64,000 nt of DNA from JABWAN01 sp041918175. Lineage in GTDB: Bacteria > Zhuqueibacterota > Zhuqueibacteria > Zhuqueibacterales > Zhuqueibacteraceae. The notes below the pieces were generated by a model that did not search any database, was not told the origin of the DNA, and saw nothing but the letters and a program-made list of their open reading frames with translations. Positions 43,933 through 52,260 of the stretch are shown here, piece after piece. Where the stretch lies: assembly GCA_041918175.1 (NCBI GenBank), contig JAYRWE010000074.1:12387-76386 (forward strand), given 5' to 3'. How positions within the stretch are numbered: the stretch's first letter is position 1; every line of letters starts with the position of its first letter. Position numbers and translations under genes: made by a program.

Positions 43933-44202
43933 CTAATCAAAAACCCAACGCAGCAAATACACGGCGACGAGGATGCCGATAATGCCCGCGCCGTTCACTT
44001 TCAAAGTCATGCCGAGCGTGAGACTGAAGAGCACGAGATCAAGCGTGCCGGGACCGAGTGTCGGCGTCCAGCTCTTGGTGAAAAATTCTTGCACCACGCC
44101 TTTGGGCAACGCCAACGCCATCAACTCGCCGAGCACCGTGCCGATGGCAGCGCCCACAAATATGATCAAAACGACAAAGCCAAACGTCCGGCGCGAACGC
44201 AC
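43933..44202 (-). CDS. DUF4321 membrane protein
   Basis: 89 residues from a GTG at 44202 with AAGGAG eight bases upstream. Two membrane helices (FGFVVLIIFVGAAIGTVLGE and GIIGILVAVYLLRW) around a segment 'GTLDLVLFSLTLGMTLKVN', matching DUF4321. Function unknown. It is 16 bp upstream of the tat-type genes and probably in the same transcript. Confidence 0.8.
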   Translation of the reverse strand: MRSRRTFGFVVLIIFVGAAIGTVLGELMALALPKGVVQEFFTKSWTPTLGPGTLDLVLFSLTLGMTLKVNGAGIIGILVAVYLLRWVFD

Positions 44203-44279
44203 GCGATCTCCTTTCTCTCTCTTCTAAATTGACGCGAGCATGGTAAGTAAAAATTGTTATAAAGTCAATCGTTCATACT

Positions 44280-44461
44280 AACGCGATGCGGTCTTCAAAG
44301 TCGGCCAAAAACAAAACATATCTGCCCTTTTCCAGATAGTTGTTTTGCGGGTCGGTGATCTCTTTAAACACGAGCGTGGGTTCTCTGCCAAAGAGCAAAT
44401 CTAACCAACCATTCGGCTACAGCACGAGCGCAATTTTGAAAGCGTTGTCAATATCTTGCAT
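44280..44461 (-). pseudogene. Degenerate Rpn-like gene, third tandem copy
   Basis: Translating from the ATG at 44461 gives MQDIDNAFKIALVL, then a TAG stop where the intact copy has the Gln of 'LQPNCILDLLFGKERNVV', then an alignable 'PNGWLDLLFGREPTLVFKEI' and 'YLEKGRYVLFLADFEDR'. About 60 residues between these last two blocks are deleted relative to the gene at 45005, and the rest is lost. Confidence 0.75.
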
Positions 44462-44515
44462 AACGCTTCTCCCTCACTTCTTTATCGAGCCGGAGGCACG
44501 CGGAACTCGCACGAG

Positions 44516-44947
44516 TTAATTCAAACCATGCCCAGACGCACCGTTGCTCAACCAGGCTTGCAATTCGTCGATGCTATTGAGATGCAGGAATACCGTGCCG
44601 AGACGATCCAATTGCTCGTTGCTGCTAAGTTGGAGTTTGAGCAAAAGGTCGGACGAGAGCTTACCGAATTTCTGCGTTAGCAAGGTCTCGAGGAGCATAC
44701 GCTTTCCTTCTATTTTTCCTTCGAGCTTTCCTTCGAGCTTTCCGCTCGATTTCCCATCGCGATACCTCTCATCCAACCAGGTTTGGACGATGCTCGTTTC
44801 CTTCAACATGTTAATCTCCTTTTTGAATTTTTCCAGTACGAGTTTATAACCAAAGACGACATTGCGTTCTTTGCCAAAGAGCAAATCCAACCAACAATTC
44901 GGCTGCAGCGTGAGCGCGGTTTTGAAAGCGTTGTCGAGGTCTTGCAT
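44516..44947 (-). CDS. Internally deleted Rpn-like protein, second tandem copy
   Basis: 143 residues. The first 31 residues match the N-terminus of the gene at 45005 (NAFKTALTLQPNCWLDLLFG), then the sequence jumps in frame to the block FGYKLVLEKFKKEINMLKET near residue 200 of that gene and follows it to the end. The predicted nuclease core is gone, leaving the N-terminal tag and the C-terminal helical, EGK-repeat and LQLSSNEQLDRL region. Still open, so it may be a functional short form (for instance a binding or inhibitory protein) or decaying. Confidence 0.7.
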   Translation of the reverse strand: MQDLDNAFKTALTLQPNCWLDLLFGKERNVVFGYKLVLEKFKKEINMLKETSIVQTWLDERYRDGKSSGKLEGKLEGKIEGKRMLLETLLTQKFGKLSSDLLLKLQLSSNEQLDRLGTVFLHLNSIDELQAWLSNGASGHGLN

Positions 44948-45004
44948 CGCGCATCATCCTGCGCTTTCAGGTGAGAGGCGCCTTGATTTACCGGCGCCGG
45001 CGCG

Positions 45005-45904
45005 TTAGTTTACGCTGTGTTGCTCTGCGCCGTTGCTCAACCACGCCCGCAATTCTTCGATGCTGTTGAGGCGCAACACGACTGCGCCGAGGCGATCCAA
45101 TTGTTCGTTGCTGCTGAGTTGCAGCCGAAGCAAAACCTCAGGTGAAAGTAGGCCGAACCTTTGCATTAAGACGTTTTGAAGAAGCAGGCGTTTGCCTTTG
45201 AGTTCTCCTTTGATTTCCCCTTTAAGCTCTCCGGCCTTATAGCTTTCGTCCAGCCACTCCTGCACGATGCTGGTTTCCTTCAACATGTTGACCTCCTTTT
45301 TGAACTTTTCAAGCACAACGTCATAGCCAAAAGTACGAGCATCAATTACTATTGCAACGGCGAGCAAGTCACTTTGCAATTTCGCGTCGTGAACTTGGCC
45401 CAGCAATTCTTTTTGCTTGTCGATGATCGCCGGGTCAGGCTGTTCTTGCAACAGCGCGAGAAACGGTGCAAGCTCTTTCAACTCGCCGCTGAGAATGCGG
45501 GCTTCATGTTCCCACAAGAGTACTCGCGCTAGTTGATAGTGATTGGCAAAGCCGCCAGCCCGATTTTCAAAACTCGCGGGGAAGGAAGCATAGCGGCCCT
45601 TTTCAAGATAAACAATAACGATCACTGTGGCGCGTTGCTGGAGATATTGTATGCCCAGCGCCTTCAAAGCAAAAGTGGCAAGCTTCTCCGGCTCGGGATG
45701 GACCATGGCTTCGAGCAAGAGGTAACGCTCTTCACCGTTTTCTTCCACCACCAAAGTCTTGTCGCCACGCAACTCCGGTAGATTGATTTGCGGATCGGAA
45801 ATTTCCTTTAGTACAACATTGCGCTCTTTGCCAAAGAGCAAATCCAAAATACAATTGGGCTGCAACGCCACCACGGCTTTGAACGCGCGATCGATTTCGT
45901 GCAT
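45005..45904 (-). CDS. Rpn-like (PD-(D/E)XK-type) putative nuclease/transposase-derived protein
   Basis: 299 residues from the ATG at 45904 (AAAGGGGA upstream). The N-terminal 120 residues have the layout of Rpn/YhgA-like proteins: 'DLLFGKERNVVLKEISDP', 'LRGDKTLVVEENGEERYLLL' and EAMVHPEPEK, where Asp and Glu could be the PD-(D/E)XK acidic residues. A helical middle, an 'LKGEIKGELKGKRLLLQ' repeat and a C-terminal 'LQLSSNEQLDRLGAVVLRLN' region follow, as in DUF4351-type proteins. Related proteins promote recombination. I see the layout but cannot prove the family. Two damaged copies lie downstream. Confidence 0.65.
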   Translation of the reverse strand: MHEIDRAFKAVVALQPNCILDLLFGKERNVVLKEISDPQINLPELRGDKTLVVEENGEERYLLLEAMVHPEPEKLATFALKALGIQYLQQRATVIVIVYLEKGRYASFPASFENRAGGFANHYQLARVLLWEHEARILSGELKELAPFLALLQEQPDPAIIDKQKELLGQVHDAKLQSDLLAVAIVIDARTFGYDVVLEKFKKEVNMLKETSIVQEWLDESYKAGELKGEIKGELKGKRLLLQNVLMQRFGLLSPEVLLRLQLSSNEQLDRLGAVVLRLNSIEELRAWLSNGAEQHSVN

Positions 45905-46079
45905 GGCATTCCCCTTTGAGCCAAGATAAAGAAAAGCATGGGAAACAATCAACAGTCTTGCACTCCGCTTTTTTAAACGGAGTGCAAGACTGTGTCATAA
46001 GACAAAAAGAGAACGAGCCGTTCAGTTGTGGCCTGGCGCTAGTTTCAAACACTTGTTGTTTGAATATCGCACGGAGTAT

Positions 46080-46146
46080 TGCTACGGCCAAGCCGTAGCA
46101 GTACCAATTTGAAAAGCCAAAGGCAAGCCACGGCCCAGCCGTGGCT
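46080..46146. repeat. Two hairpins of the covarying-stem family
   Basis: TGCTACGGC-CAA-GCCGTAGCA (46080-46100) and AGCCACGGC-CCA-GCCGTGGCT (46126-46146), both perfect 9-bp stems, just downstream of the OPT transporter gene's stop. Confidence 0.75.
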
Positions 46147-46159
46147 GAACAGCTCTAGG

Positions 46160-48217
46160 TTAAATCTTCTTCCGTGCGATGCGATAGAGCGTCAAGCCCA
46201 TGACGGCAAAACACAATGCGCCGAACACTTCGTAGCCGCTCGCGCTCAACATGCCGGAAAGCCCGTGCTCCGCGCTGAGATTTTGGAGCGAATTATAGAT
46301 ATTGTCATTGACCGAGAGCAACGCGACGATGACGCCGGCCAAGGCACCGCCGGCAACCAAACCCGTGGCGAACAAACTGCCGCGCCCGAGTTCCGCATCT
46401 TCGGCCTCTTCATTTTTAGCACGCGCACGCCAATCAACAATGCCTTTGATCGCGCCGCCAATGAAAATCGGCAATGTGGTCGAAAGCGGAAGGTATGCAC
46501 CGACTGCGAACGACAATGATCGCACACTGCACAACTCCATCGTGATCGCGAGAAATGCGCCGACCAGAACGAATTGCCAATCAAGATTGAATGAGAGCAA
46601 GCCTTTGATGAGCGTCGCCATGAGCGTGCCCTGCGGCGCGGGGAATTTGTCGCTGCCAATGGCGTGCGTGATGCCTTGCGCCACCATATCGGGATTCGGC
46701 TTGTCAAGCAGGATCACTGTTGCGCCGATGGCAATGGAAGACACGACCGCGCCGACGAACAAAGCCATTTGTTGATACTTGGGCGTGGCGCCGACGATGT
46801 AGCCGGTTTTCAAATCTTGCGAGGTCGCGCCGCCGTTCGCCGCGGCGATGCAAATCATGCTGCCGACCACGAGCGCCATAGGCTCATAAACCACGCCGGT
46901 CCATGAAACCGCAATGAAGATAAGCGCAGTGCCCATAAGCGTCGCGATGGTCATGCCCGAAATCGGATTTGAGCTGGAGCCGATGATGCCTACGATGCGG
47001 CTGGAAACCGTCACAAAGAAAAATCCGAACACGACAACCAAAACACCGAGCAGCAGTTTGTTGAAGATCGAATCGCCAGGAATTTGCGGCAACAAAGCCA
47101 TCAACACCACCAAGCCGAGACTGCCGAAGATGACGGTCTTGAACGAAAGATCGCGCTCGGTGCGCGCGACTCCGCCTTCGCCGCGTTCTTTCATCGAAGC
47201 CACGCTGCCTTTGAAGGAAGCGACGATGGTGGGAATGGTTTTGATCAACGTAATAAAACCGGCCGCGGCAACCGCGCCCGCGCCGATTTGGCGAATGTAT
47301 GCGCGATAGATTGCGCTCGCCGTGTTGGCAAACGTTTGCGTCGCGGGATCCCAATTACCCGGCCCACCCGCGGTGGCAAGGTCTTTCAAATAACCGAGCT
47401 TCACGAGTTGCGCTGCGATGACATCCGCGGGCACCAGCGAGGCGAGCAGCGGAATCAAGCCCATCCAACCGAGAATACCGCCTGCGACGAGCACACCCGC
47501 GATCTTCGGCCCGATGATATAACCCACGCCAAGATACTCCGGCGTGATTTCGGCGTTGAGTGTGGCCGAGGGAAAATATTTGTTCGTTTGCTTCGTCACC
47601 CACGCAGGCGTTTCCGCAATCACGTGAAAGATTTTTTGCAGAATCGCGTACACAATCGCGAAGCCGAGGCCTTGATATGCCGTCTTCGCAAAGTCGCCGC
47701 CTTTTTCTCCGGCAACGAGCACGCTCGCGCACGCGGTCCCTTCCGGATAAGGCAACACGCCATGCTCTTTGACGATGAGCGAGCGGCGCAGCGGAATCAT
47801 CATCAACGTGCCGAGCACGCCGCCCAATGCCGCGAGCGTGAAGATCGTCCAATAATTAAAAAAAGGCGAGCCGACGCTCACGCCCGCTTCATTCAATGAC
47901 ATAAACAAAAACGCGGGCAGTGTAAACACCACGCCCGCGGCAATGGATTCGCCCGCGGAGCCTGCAGTTTGAATGATGTTGTTTTCGAGAATCGTGGTTT
48001 TGAGAAACTTGCGGCCGAGCGAGATGGCGAGCACCGCAATGGGGATGGAGGCGGAAACGGTGAGGCCGGCTTTCAAAGCGAGATAAACCGTGGCCGCGCC
48101 GAAGATGATGCCGAAGAGCGCGCCCATGACGACAGATTTGACCGTGAACTCGGGAATGATTTTGTCATCGGGAGTAAACGGTTTGAACTTTTCGGTGGTC
48201 GCTTTCGCGTCTACCAT
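46160..48217 (-). CDS. OPT-family oligopeptide transporter
   Basis: 685 residues, about 15 hydrophobic segments. Recognised by the OPT signatures 'ALKAGLTVSASIPIAVLAIS', 'NNIIQTAGSAGESIAAGVVF' and 'YPEGTACASVLVAGEKGG'. Prokaryotic members take up peptides or metal-chelate complexes with protons; the substrate here is not predictable. ATG at 48217 with GGAGGG ten bases upstream. Divergent from ecfT; the roughly 295-bp gap holds promoters I cannot place. Confidence 0.92.
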   Translation of the reverse strand: MVDAKATTEKFKPFTPDDKIIPEFTVKSVVMGALFGIIFGAATVYLALKAGLTVSASIPIAVLAISLGRKFLKTTILENNIIQTAGSAGESIAAGVVFTLPAFLFMSLNEAGVSVGSPFFNYWTIFTLAALGGVLGTLMMIPLRRSLIVKEHGVLPYPEGTACASVLVAGEKGGDFAKTAYQGLGFAIVYAILQKIFHVIAETPAWVTKQTNKYFPSATLNAEITPEYLGVGYIIGPKIAGVLVAGGILGWMGLIPLLASLVPADVIAAQLVKLGYLKDLATAGGPGNWDPATQTFANTASAIYRAYIRQIGAGAVAAAGFITLIKTIPTIVASFKGSVASMKERGEGGVARTERDLSFKTVIFGSLGLVVLMALLPQIPGDSIFNKLLLGVLVVVFGFFFVTVSSRIVGIIGSSSNPISGMTIATLMGTALIFIAVSWTGVVYEPMALVVGSMICIAAANGGATSQDLKTGYIVGATPKYQQMALFVGAVVSSIAIGATVILLDKPNPDMVAQGITHAIGSDKFPAPQGTLMATLIKGLLSFNLDWQFVLVGAFLAITMELCSVRSLSFAVGAYLPLSTTLPIFIGGAIKGIVDWRARAKNEEAEDAELGRGSLFATGLVAGGALAGVIVALLSVNDNIYNSLQNLSAEHGLSGMLSASGYEVFGALCFAVMGLTLYRIARKKI

Positions 48218-48511
48218 GCAGAAACCCTCCGTGATTGGGTTGCACAGCTAGGTGGTTTGGAAAAGGTTGATTATAAAAATTCTTTAGGCATCTTTATGGT
48301 GCTTGATCGTTATGCTAGGCGGGTCGAGCAGAAAAGCATGAGCTTGCCGATTTGCTCACAGCTTTTCCTGTCTGTGGCAGGTTTCGGGATGTATTTGTTG
48401 CGCGTTTAGTGCTTGCAAAATAATATCATGGCATGCCGCGAAAGTCAAGGGAAAATTTGGTTTGTATTTCTGCGAAGAATTTTTATATTGCTCCGCAAAA
48501 ATTTTAACGCT

Positions 48512-49309
48512 ATGCGGCTTTGGCAAAACCTCTCTCTTGGTAAATATTTCGCCGGTTCCTCGTGGTTGCATCGTCTCGATCCACGTCTCAAATTATGTCT
48601 TACGATGGCGCTCATGCTATTTTTGATGCTCGCAGAAACGTGGAGCGTACTCGGTTGGTGGACAGTCATCTTGAGCGCGACCATTGCATCAACGCACCTC
48701 CCTCCGAAAGTTTTTGTCAACAATTTGCGCGCCTTCTTGTGGCTCTTCGGATTGACGGTACTCCTGCACGGCTTCAGCGATTCCACTGCCCCTCATTTGC
48801 ACATGTGGGGCATTTCCATTTCATGGCCTGGCCTGCTCACCGGCTGTAAATATGCCGTGCGCCTCGGTCTGCTCGTGCTCGTGGCAGCGCTGCTTTCGTT
48901 TACAACCATTCCTTTGGATCTGACGGAAGCCCTGGAACGATTGTTCGGCTTCATGAAACGATTCCGTCTGCCCGTGCATGAGTTCGCGTTGATGACCTCG
49001 CTCGCATTGCGGTTCGTGCCCACGATTGTGGAAGAGGCGCAACGCATCCAACGCGCGCAAGTTTCGCGCGGCGCAAATTTCAGCGGCGGTGTTTTGCAGC
49101 GCGTGCATGCGCTTGTGCCCATGCTCGTGCCACTCTTCGTCGCCACGTTCAATCGCGCGGATGAATTGGCGGTCGCGATGGAAGCGCGATGCTATCACGG
49201 CGGCGCAGACCGCGTCTCGTATCGTGCGATGAAGTTTGAAAAAAGCGATTGGCTGGCGCTGATCGGCATGAGCGCGGCGATGACGATCAGCTTTTTTCTG
49301 CGTTCATAA
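48512..49309 (+). CDS. ecfT: Energy-coupling factor transporter transmembrane protein EcfT
   Basis: 265 residues from the ATG at 48512; the open frame starts earlier but the family begins near here ('LGKYFAGSSWLHRLDPRLKL'). Five or six membrane segments. The ATPase-coupling helices are present: 'RAQVSRGANF' and 'AVAMEARCYHGG', versions of the ARG motifs of EcfT. EcfT links substrate-binding S components to the EcfA ATPases for vitamin or metal uptake. No ATPase or S component is adjacent. It is followed by truA, as in many genomes where ecfA-ecfA-ecfT-truA is a run. Confidence 0.88.
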   Translation: MRLWQNLSLGKYFAGSSWLHRLDPRLKLCLTMALMLFLMLAETWSVLGWWTVILSATIASTHLPPKVFVNNLRAFLWLFGLTVLLHGFSDSTAPHLHMWGISISWPGLLTGCKYAVRLGLLVLVAALLSFTTIPLDLTEALERLFGFMKRFRLPVHEFALMTSLALRFVPTIVEEAQRIQRAQVSRGANFSGGVLQRVHALVPMLVPLFVATFNRADELAVAMEARCYHGGADRVSYRAMKFEKSDWLALIGMSAAMTISFFLRS

Positions 49310-49312
49310 TCG

Positions 49313-49377
49313 TTCGTAGTAGCGCCTTCAGGCGCTCTCTTTAGAATGAAACAAATGCCCCCGAAGGGGCTACTACC
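49313..49377. repeat. GTAGTA double-hairpin repeat
   Basis: TTCGTAGTAGCGCCTTCAGG opens the element and GCCCCCGAAGGGGCTACTAC closes it. Two inner hairpins (GCGCCTTCAGGCGC and CCCCGAAGGGG) lie inside a closing GTAGTA/TACTAC stem. It fills the gap between ecfT and truA and ends four bases before the truA start. Confidence 0.75.
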
Positions 49378-49380
49378 AGC

Positions 49381-50178
49381 ATGTTCAATCTCAAGCTCAC
49401 TTTGGAATATGACGGCAGCAAGTTTTACGGCTGGCAATATCAACCCAAGATGCGCACCGTGCAAGGCGAGCTAGAGCGCGCGCTCGAAATTTTATTGCGC
49501 GAGAAAGTGCATGTCAATGTCGCGGGTCGTACGGATGCCGGCGTGCATGCGCTCGGGCAAGTGAGCAACTTCAAAACGAATATCGAAGTTAATCCCGCAA
49601 CGCTGCCGCGCTCTTTGAATGGCATCTTGCCGCACGATGTTGTCGTCAAACATGCCGAGCCGGTGCCGCTGGAATTTCATGCACGCTATGATGCTTTGAG
49701 CCGGCAATATTGTTATGTGATCAGCCGCTTTCCCGTCGCTGTCGGGCGCGGCTATGCGTTCTTTAGTAAGTTTCCGCTCGATCTCGTTGCGATCAAACAA
49801 GCTTCGCAACACTTGCTGGGCGAGCACAACTTTCGCGCGTTTTGCAGCGGCGCAACCGAAGACCCGCACTATCTCAGCTTCGTCGAAGAGATTGCGTGGG
49901 AAGATCACGGCGAAAAAATCATCATGCGCATCCGCGCGAATCGTTTTCTGCGCAGCATGGTGCGCGTCATCGTCGGCTCGCTGTTGCAAGTCGGTCGCGG
50001 CAAAATGCCGCCGGAGGAGATCGCAAAAATTTTAGCAACGCAAAATCGCGTCGCCGCGGGCGTGACCGCGCCGCCGCACGGCCTATTTCTCGAAAAAGTT
50101 TTTTACGCGCCCGACCACATCGCCCCGCGACGCAAAGCGCGCTTCGCCGAGCCGATGTTGGTGGAAGAAGAAGAGTAA
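49381..50178 (+). CDS. truA: tRNA pseudouridine(38-40) synthase
   Basis: 265 residues. Isomerises uridines 38-40 in the anticodon stem of many tRNAs. The catalytic Asp52 sits in 'NVAGRTDAGVHALGQV'; other family blocks are 'LEYDGSKFYGWQYQ', 'RYDALSRQYCYVI' and 'FLRSMVRVIVGSLLQVGRGK'. Length is typical. No clear ribosome site, since the start abuts a repeat hairpin; translation may depend on the upstream ecfT transcript. Confidence 0.95.
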   Translation: MFNLKLTLEYDGSKFYGWQYQPKMRTVQGELERALEILLREKVHVNVAGRTDAGVHALGQVSNFKTNIEVNPATLPRSLNGILPHDVVVKHAEPVPLEFHARYDALSRQYCYVISRFPVAVGRGYAFFSKFPLDLVAIKQASQHLLGEHNFRAFCSGATEDPHYLSFVEEIAWEDHGEKIIMRIRANRFLRSMVRVIVGSLLQVGRGKMPPEEIAKILATQNRVAAGVTAPPHGLFLEKVFYAPDHIAPRRKARFAEPMLVEEEE

Positions 50179-50180
50179 GG

Positions 50181-50246
50181 TTCGTAGTAATGCCTTTAGG
50201 CATTCTCTGCGAATCAAACGCAAACGCCTAAAGGCGTCACTACGAG
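50181..50246. repeat. GTAGTA double-hairpin repeat
   Basis: TTCGTAGTAATGCCTTTAGG at the left and ACGCCTAAAGGCGTCACTAC at the right, each a small hairpin, enclosed by GTAGT/ACTAC arms. Three bases downstream of the truA stop. Confidence 0.8.
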
Positions 50247-50290
50247 CGCCTCGTGGATTATGCGCAACAAGAAAACTCAACGGAGGTTTT

Positions 50291-50941
50291 ATGAAGCTGT
50301 TCCTCGATACGGCAAACATCGAAGAGATTAAAAAGATTTCCGCCATGGGCTTGCTCGATGGCGTGACCACCAATCCTACACTCGTCTCGCGCGAGAAGGG
50401 CGCATTCAAAGATATCCTGCGAAACATTTGCGAAGTCGTGCCTGGCCCGGTGAATGCCGAGGTAGTTTCGCTCGACACCGAAGGCATGCTCAAAGAAGGC
50501 TACGATCTCGCCAAGATTCATCCCAACATCGTGGTGAAAATTCCGATGACGCGCGCCGGTCTCGTGGCCGTGAAAGAATTGTCGAGCAAAAAAATCCCGA
50601 CCAACGTCACTTTGATTTTCAGCGCCACGCAAGCATTGCTCGCTGCCAAAGCCGGCGCTTCGTACGTCAGCCCCTTCATCGGCAGGTTGGATGACATCGC
50701 TCATGTGGGCATGGACCTCGTGCGCGACATCGTGGCCATTTACGACAACTATGAATTTGAAACCGAAGTGCTTGCCGCGAGCTTGCGCCATCCCGTGCAC
50801 GTCGTCGAAGCCGCACTCGCAGGCGCGGACATTTCCACTTTGCCCGCAAAAGTCTTCGATCAAATGTTCGATCATCCGCTCACGGATATTGGCCTGCGCA
50901 AGTTTTTGGAAGATTGGGAGAAGGTGAAACAGGCGAGTTGA
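50291..50941 (+). CDS. Fructose-6-phosphate aldolase / transaldolase-like protein
   Basis: 216 residues, the short transaldolase (TalC/Fsa) type. The Schiff-base lysine is Lys83 in 'IVVKIPMT'; other blocks are 'KLFLDTANIEEIKKI', 'GVTTNPTLVSREKG' and 'YVSPFIGRLDDI'. Such proteins act either as transaldolase in the pentose phosphate pathway or as fructose-6-phosphate aldolase; sequence alone does not settle which. GGAGG eight bases before the ATG. Confidence 0.93.
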   Translation: MKLFLDTANIEEIKKISAMGLLDGVTTNPTLVSREKGAFKDILRNICEVVPGPVNAEVVSLDTEGMLKEGYDLAKIHPNIVVKIPMTRAGLVAVKELSSKKIPTNVTLIFSATQALLAAKAGASYVSPFIGRLDDIAHVGMDLVRDIVAIYDNYEFETEVLAASLRHPVHVVEAALAGADISTLPAKVFDQMFDHPLTDIGLRKFLEDWEKVKQAS

Positions 50942-50947
50942 GAAATC

Positions 50948-51223
50948 ATGCTCTATGAAAAAACTTCTACAAAGAAGAAGAGTATCGCCAGTGAAAATGG
51001 CGGTGTTTATTTTACAGCCGTCTTCCGCAAAGTCTCAAAGGGCTATATCGGCTTCGTCGAAGAACTGCCCGGCGCAAACACGCAAGGCAGAACGTTGAGA
51101 GAGACACGTGAGAATTTGCGTGAAGCGATAGCGCTGGTGTTGGAAGCCAATCGTATTCTTGCGGAAGAATCTCTTGTTGGGCAAGAAGTGATTCGTGAGC
51201 CGTTCGAGGTGGCGATTGCGTGA
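50948..51223 (+). CDS. HicB-like antitoxin-type protein (orphan)
   Basis: 91 residues. The C-terminal two thirds follow the HicB fold: 'YFTAVFRKVSKGYIGFVEEL', then PGANTQGRTLRETRENLREA. HicB neutralises HicA mRNA-interferase toxin. No HicA-like gene is beside it, so it may be a solitary remnant or act on a distant partner. It starts 7 bases after the aldolase stop. Confidence 0.75.
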   Translation: MLYEKTSTKKKSIASENGGVYFTAVFRKVSKGYIGFVEELPGANTQGRTLRETRENLREAIALVLEANRILAEESLVGQEVIREPFEVAIA

Positions 51224-51242
51224 AACTTGGAAATGCCTGACC

Positions 51243-51533
51243 ATGAATACACTTCCTTTCAATGATCAAAAACTGATCGAAATCTGCCGCCAAAATGACG
51301 TTGCTCAACTCGGCGTATTCGGCTCAGTGGCGAGAGGTGAGGCGAACGAGCAGAGCGACGTTGATTTGTTGGTAGAGTTTTCCAAACCGAAAAGCCTTTT
51401 GGGGTTGATCGACCTTGAGCAGCAGCTTGAAGACGCATTGGGCAGAAAAGTCGATTTGCTGACAAAAGCGGCGCTCAGTCCTTATTTGCGAGACCGCATT
51501 TTGAAAGAGCTCCGAATTGTGTATGAAGCATAA
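51243..51533 (+). CDS. MNT-type minimal nucleotidyltransferase (orphan antitoxin-like)
   Basis: 96 residues from the ATG at 51243. The nucleotidyltransferase motif is GSVARGEANEQSDVDLLVEF, with the two metal-binding Asp residues in DVDLL. MNT proteins usually pair with a HEPN toxin and inactivate it by nucleotidylation. No HEPN gene follows; 69 non-coding bases separate it from the RelE-like gene. Confidence 0.85.
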   Translation: MNTLPFNDQKLIEICRQNDVAQLGVFGSVARGEANEQSDVDLLVEFSKPKSLLGLIDLEQQLEDALGRKVDLLTKAALSPYLRDRILKELRIVYEA

Positions 51534-51602
51534 CGTGACAAGCCGCATCTTGAAGCACTGAAACGGCTTCGACAGAATCGGAACGATGAATTTGGCGGGC
51601 AT

Positions 51603-51905
51603 ATGTACAAAATCGAGTATGCAAACAAATCAGTTCTTCAAGGCCTGAAGACTTTGCGTCAGTTCGACCGCAAACAAATCCTTGATCACATCGATGAACA
51701 GCTCACCTATGAACCAACGACTCGAACAAAGCATCGAAAGCCGATTATTGATCTTGTGCCGCCATGGGAGCATGTGCAGCCGATTTGGGAGTTGAGCGTA
51801 GGCATTTATCGTATTTTCTATGACGTCGATGAGATTGGCAGAGTGGTAAACATTCGCGCGATTCGGCGCAAACCGCCGCACAAAACCACGGAAGAAATAT
51901 TATGA
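51603..51905 (+). CDS. RelE/ParE-family toxin
   Basis: 100 residues. The fold pattern is RelE/ParE: basic N-terminal helices ('LKTLRQFDRKQILDHI'), then 'PIWELSVGIYRIFYDVDE' and 'VVNIRAIRRKPPHKT'. Such toxins cut ribosome-bound mRNA or poison gyrase. The stop overlaps the next gene's ATG (ATGA), the usual coupling within a toxin-antitoxin pair, with the toxin first. Confidence 0.85.
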   Translation: MYKIEYANKSVLQGLKTLRQFDRKQILDHIDEQLTYEPTTRTKHRKPIIDLVPPWEHVQPIWELSVGIYRIFYDVDEIGRVVNIRAIRRKPPHKTTEEIL

Positions 51906-52213
51906 AGACCGTAAAACTCGAACAGGCCACCCTGGAACTCTGCATGCAGGATATCCAATTTGAGCGTGTGGTCATTACGCGCGCAGGCAAACCGATTGCA
52001 CTGATTGTAAACATCGAAGGTATGGATGAAGAACAATTGCAGTTGGGCAGCAGCCGAAAATTTTGGAAACTAGTTGATGGTTGGCGCAAAGAGAAAACGA
52101 TCACCCGCGCCGTGTTAGAGAAAAAGCTTGCACGCACAGATAAACTTCGTGCTAAAAAGCGAAGCGGGAGTTTAGCACAGAAACCCAAGCGCGCGACGCT
52201 GTTACATCGGTAG
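51902..52213 (+). CDS. Phd/YefM-type antitoxin
   Basis: 103 residues. The N-terminus has the Phd/YefM pattern ('CMQDIQFERVVITRAGKPIA' then LIVNIEGMDEE) and the C-terminus is a basic, probably unstructured tail. It should bind the RelE-like toxin encoded just upstream and repress the pair. Start overlaps the toxin stop. Confidence 0.75.
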   Translation: MKTVKLEQATLELCMQDIQFERVVITRAGKPIALIVNIEGMDEEQLQLGSSRKFWKLVDGWRKEKTITRAVLEKKLARTDKLRAKKRSGSLAQKPKRATLLHR

Positions 52214-52260
52214 ATGAAGCTCGCTTGTGTTTTCTAATGATCTAAAAAAATCGCAAAACG

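Noticed and set aside
44516..45904. Prophage or integron origin of the Rpn-like tandem
   Set aside because: No integrase, attC-like sites or phage structural genes are near; simple duplication and decay suffices.
49313..50246. Intrinsic terminators in the GTAGTA repeats
   Set aside because: Hairpins are present but no T-run follows either one, and downstream genes would be cut from their promoter.
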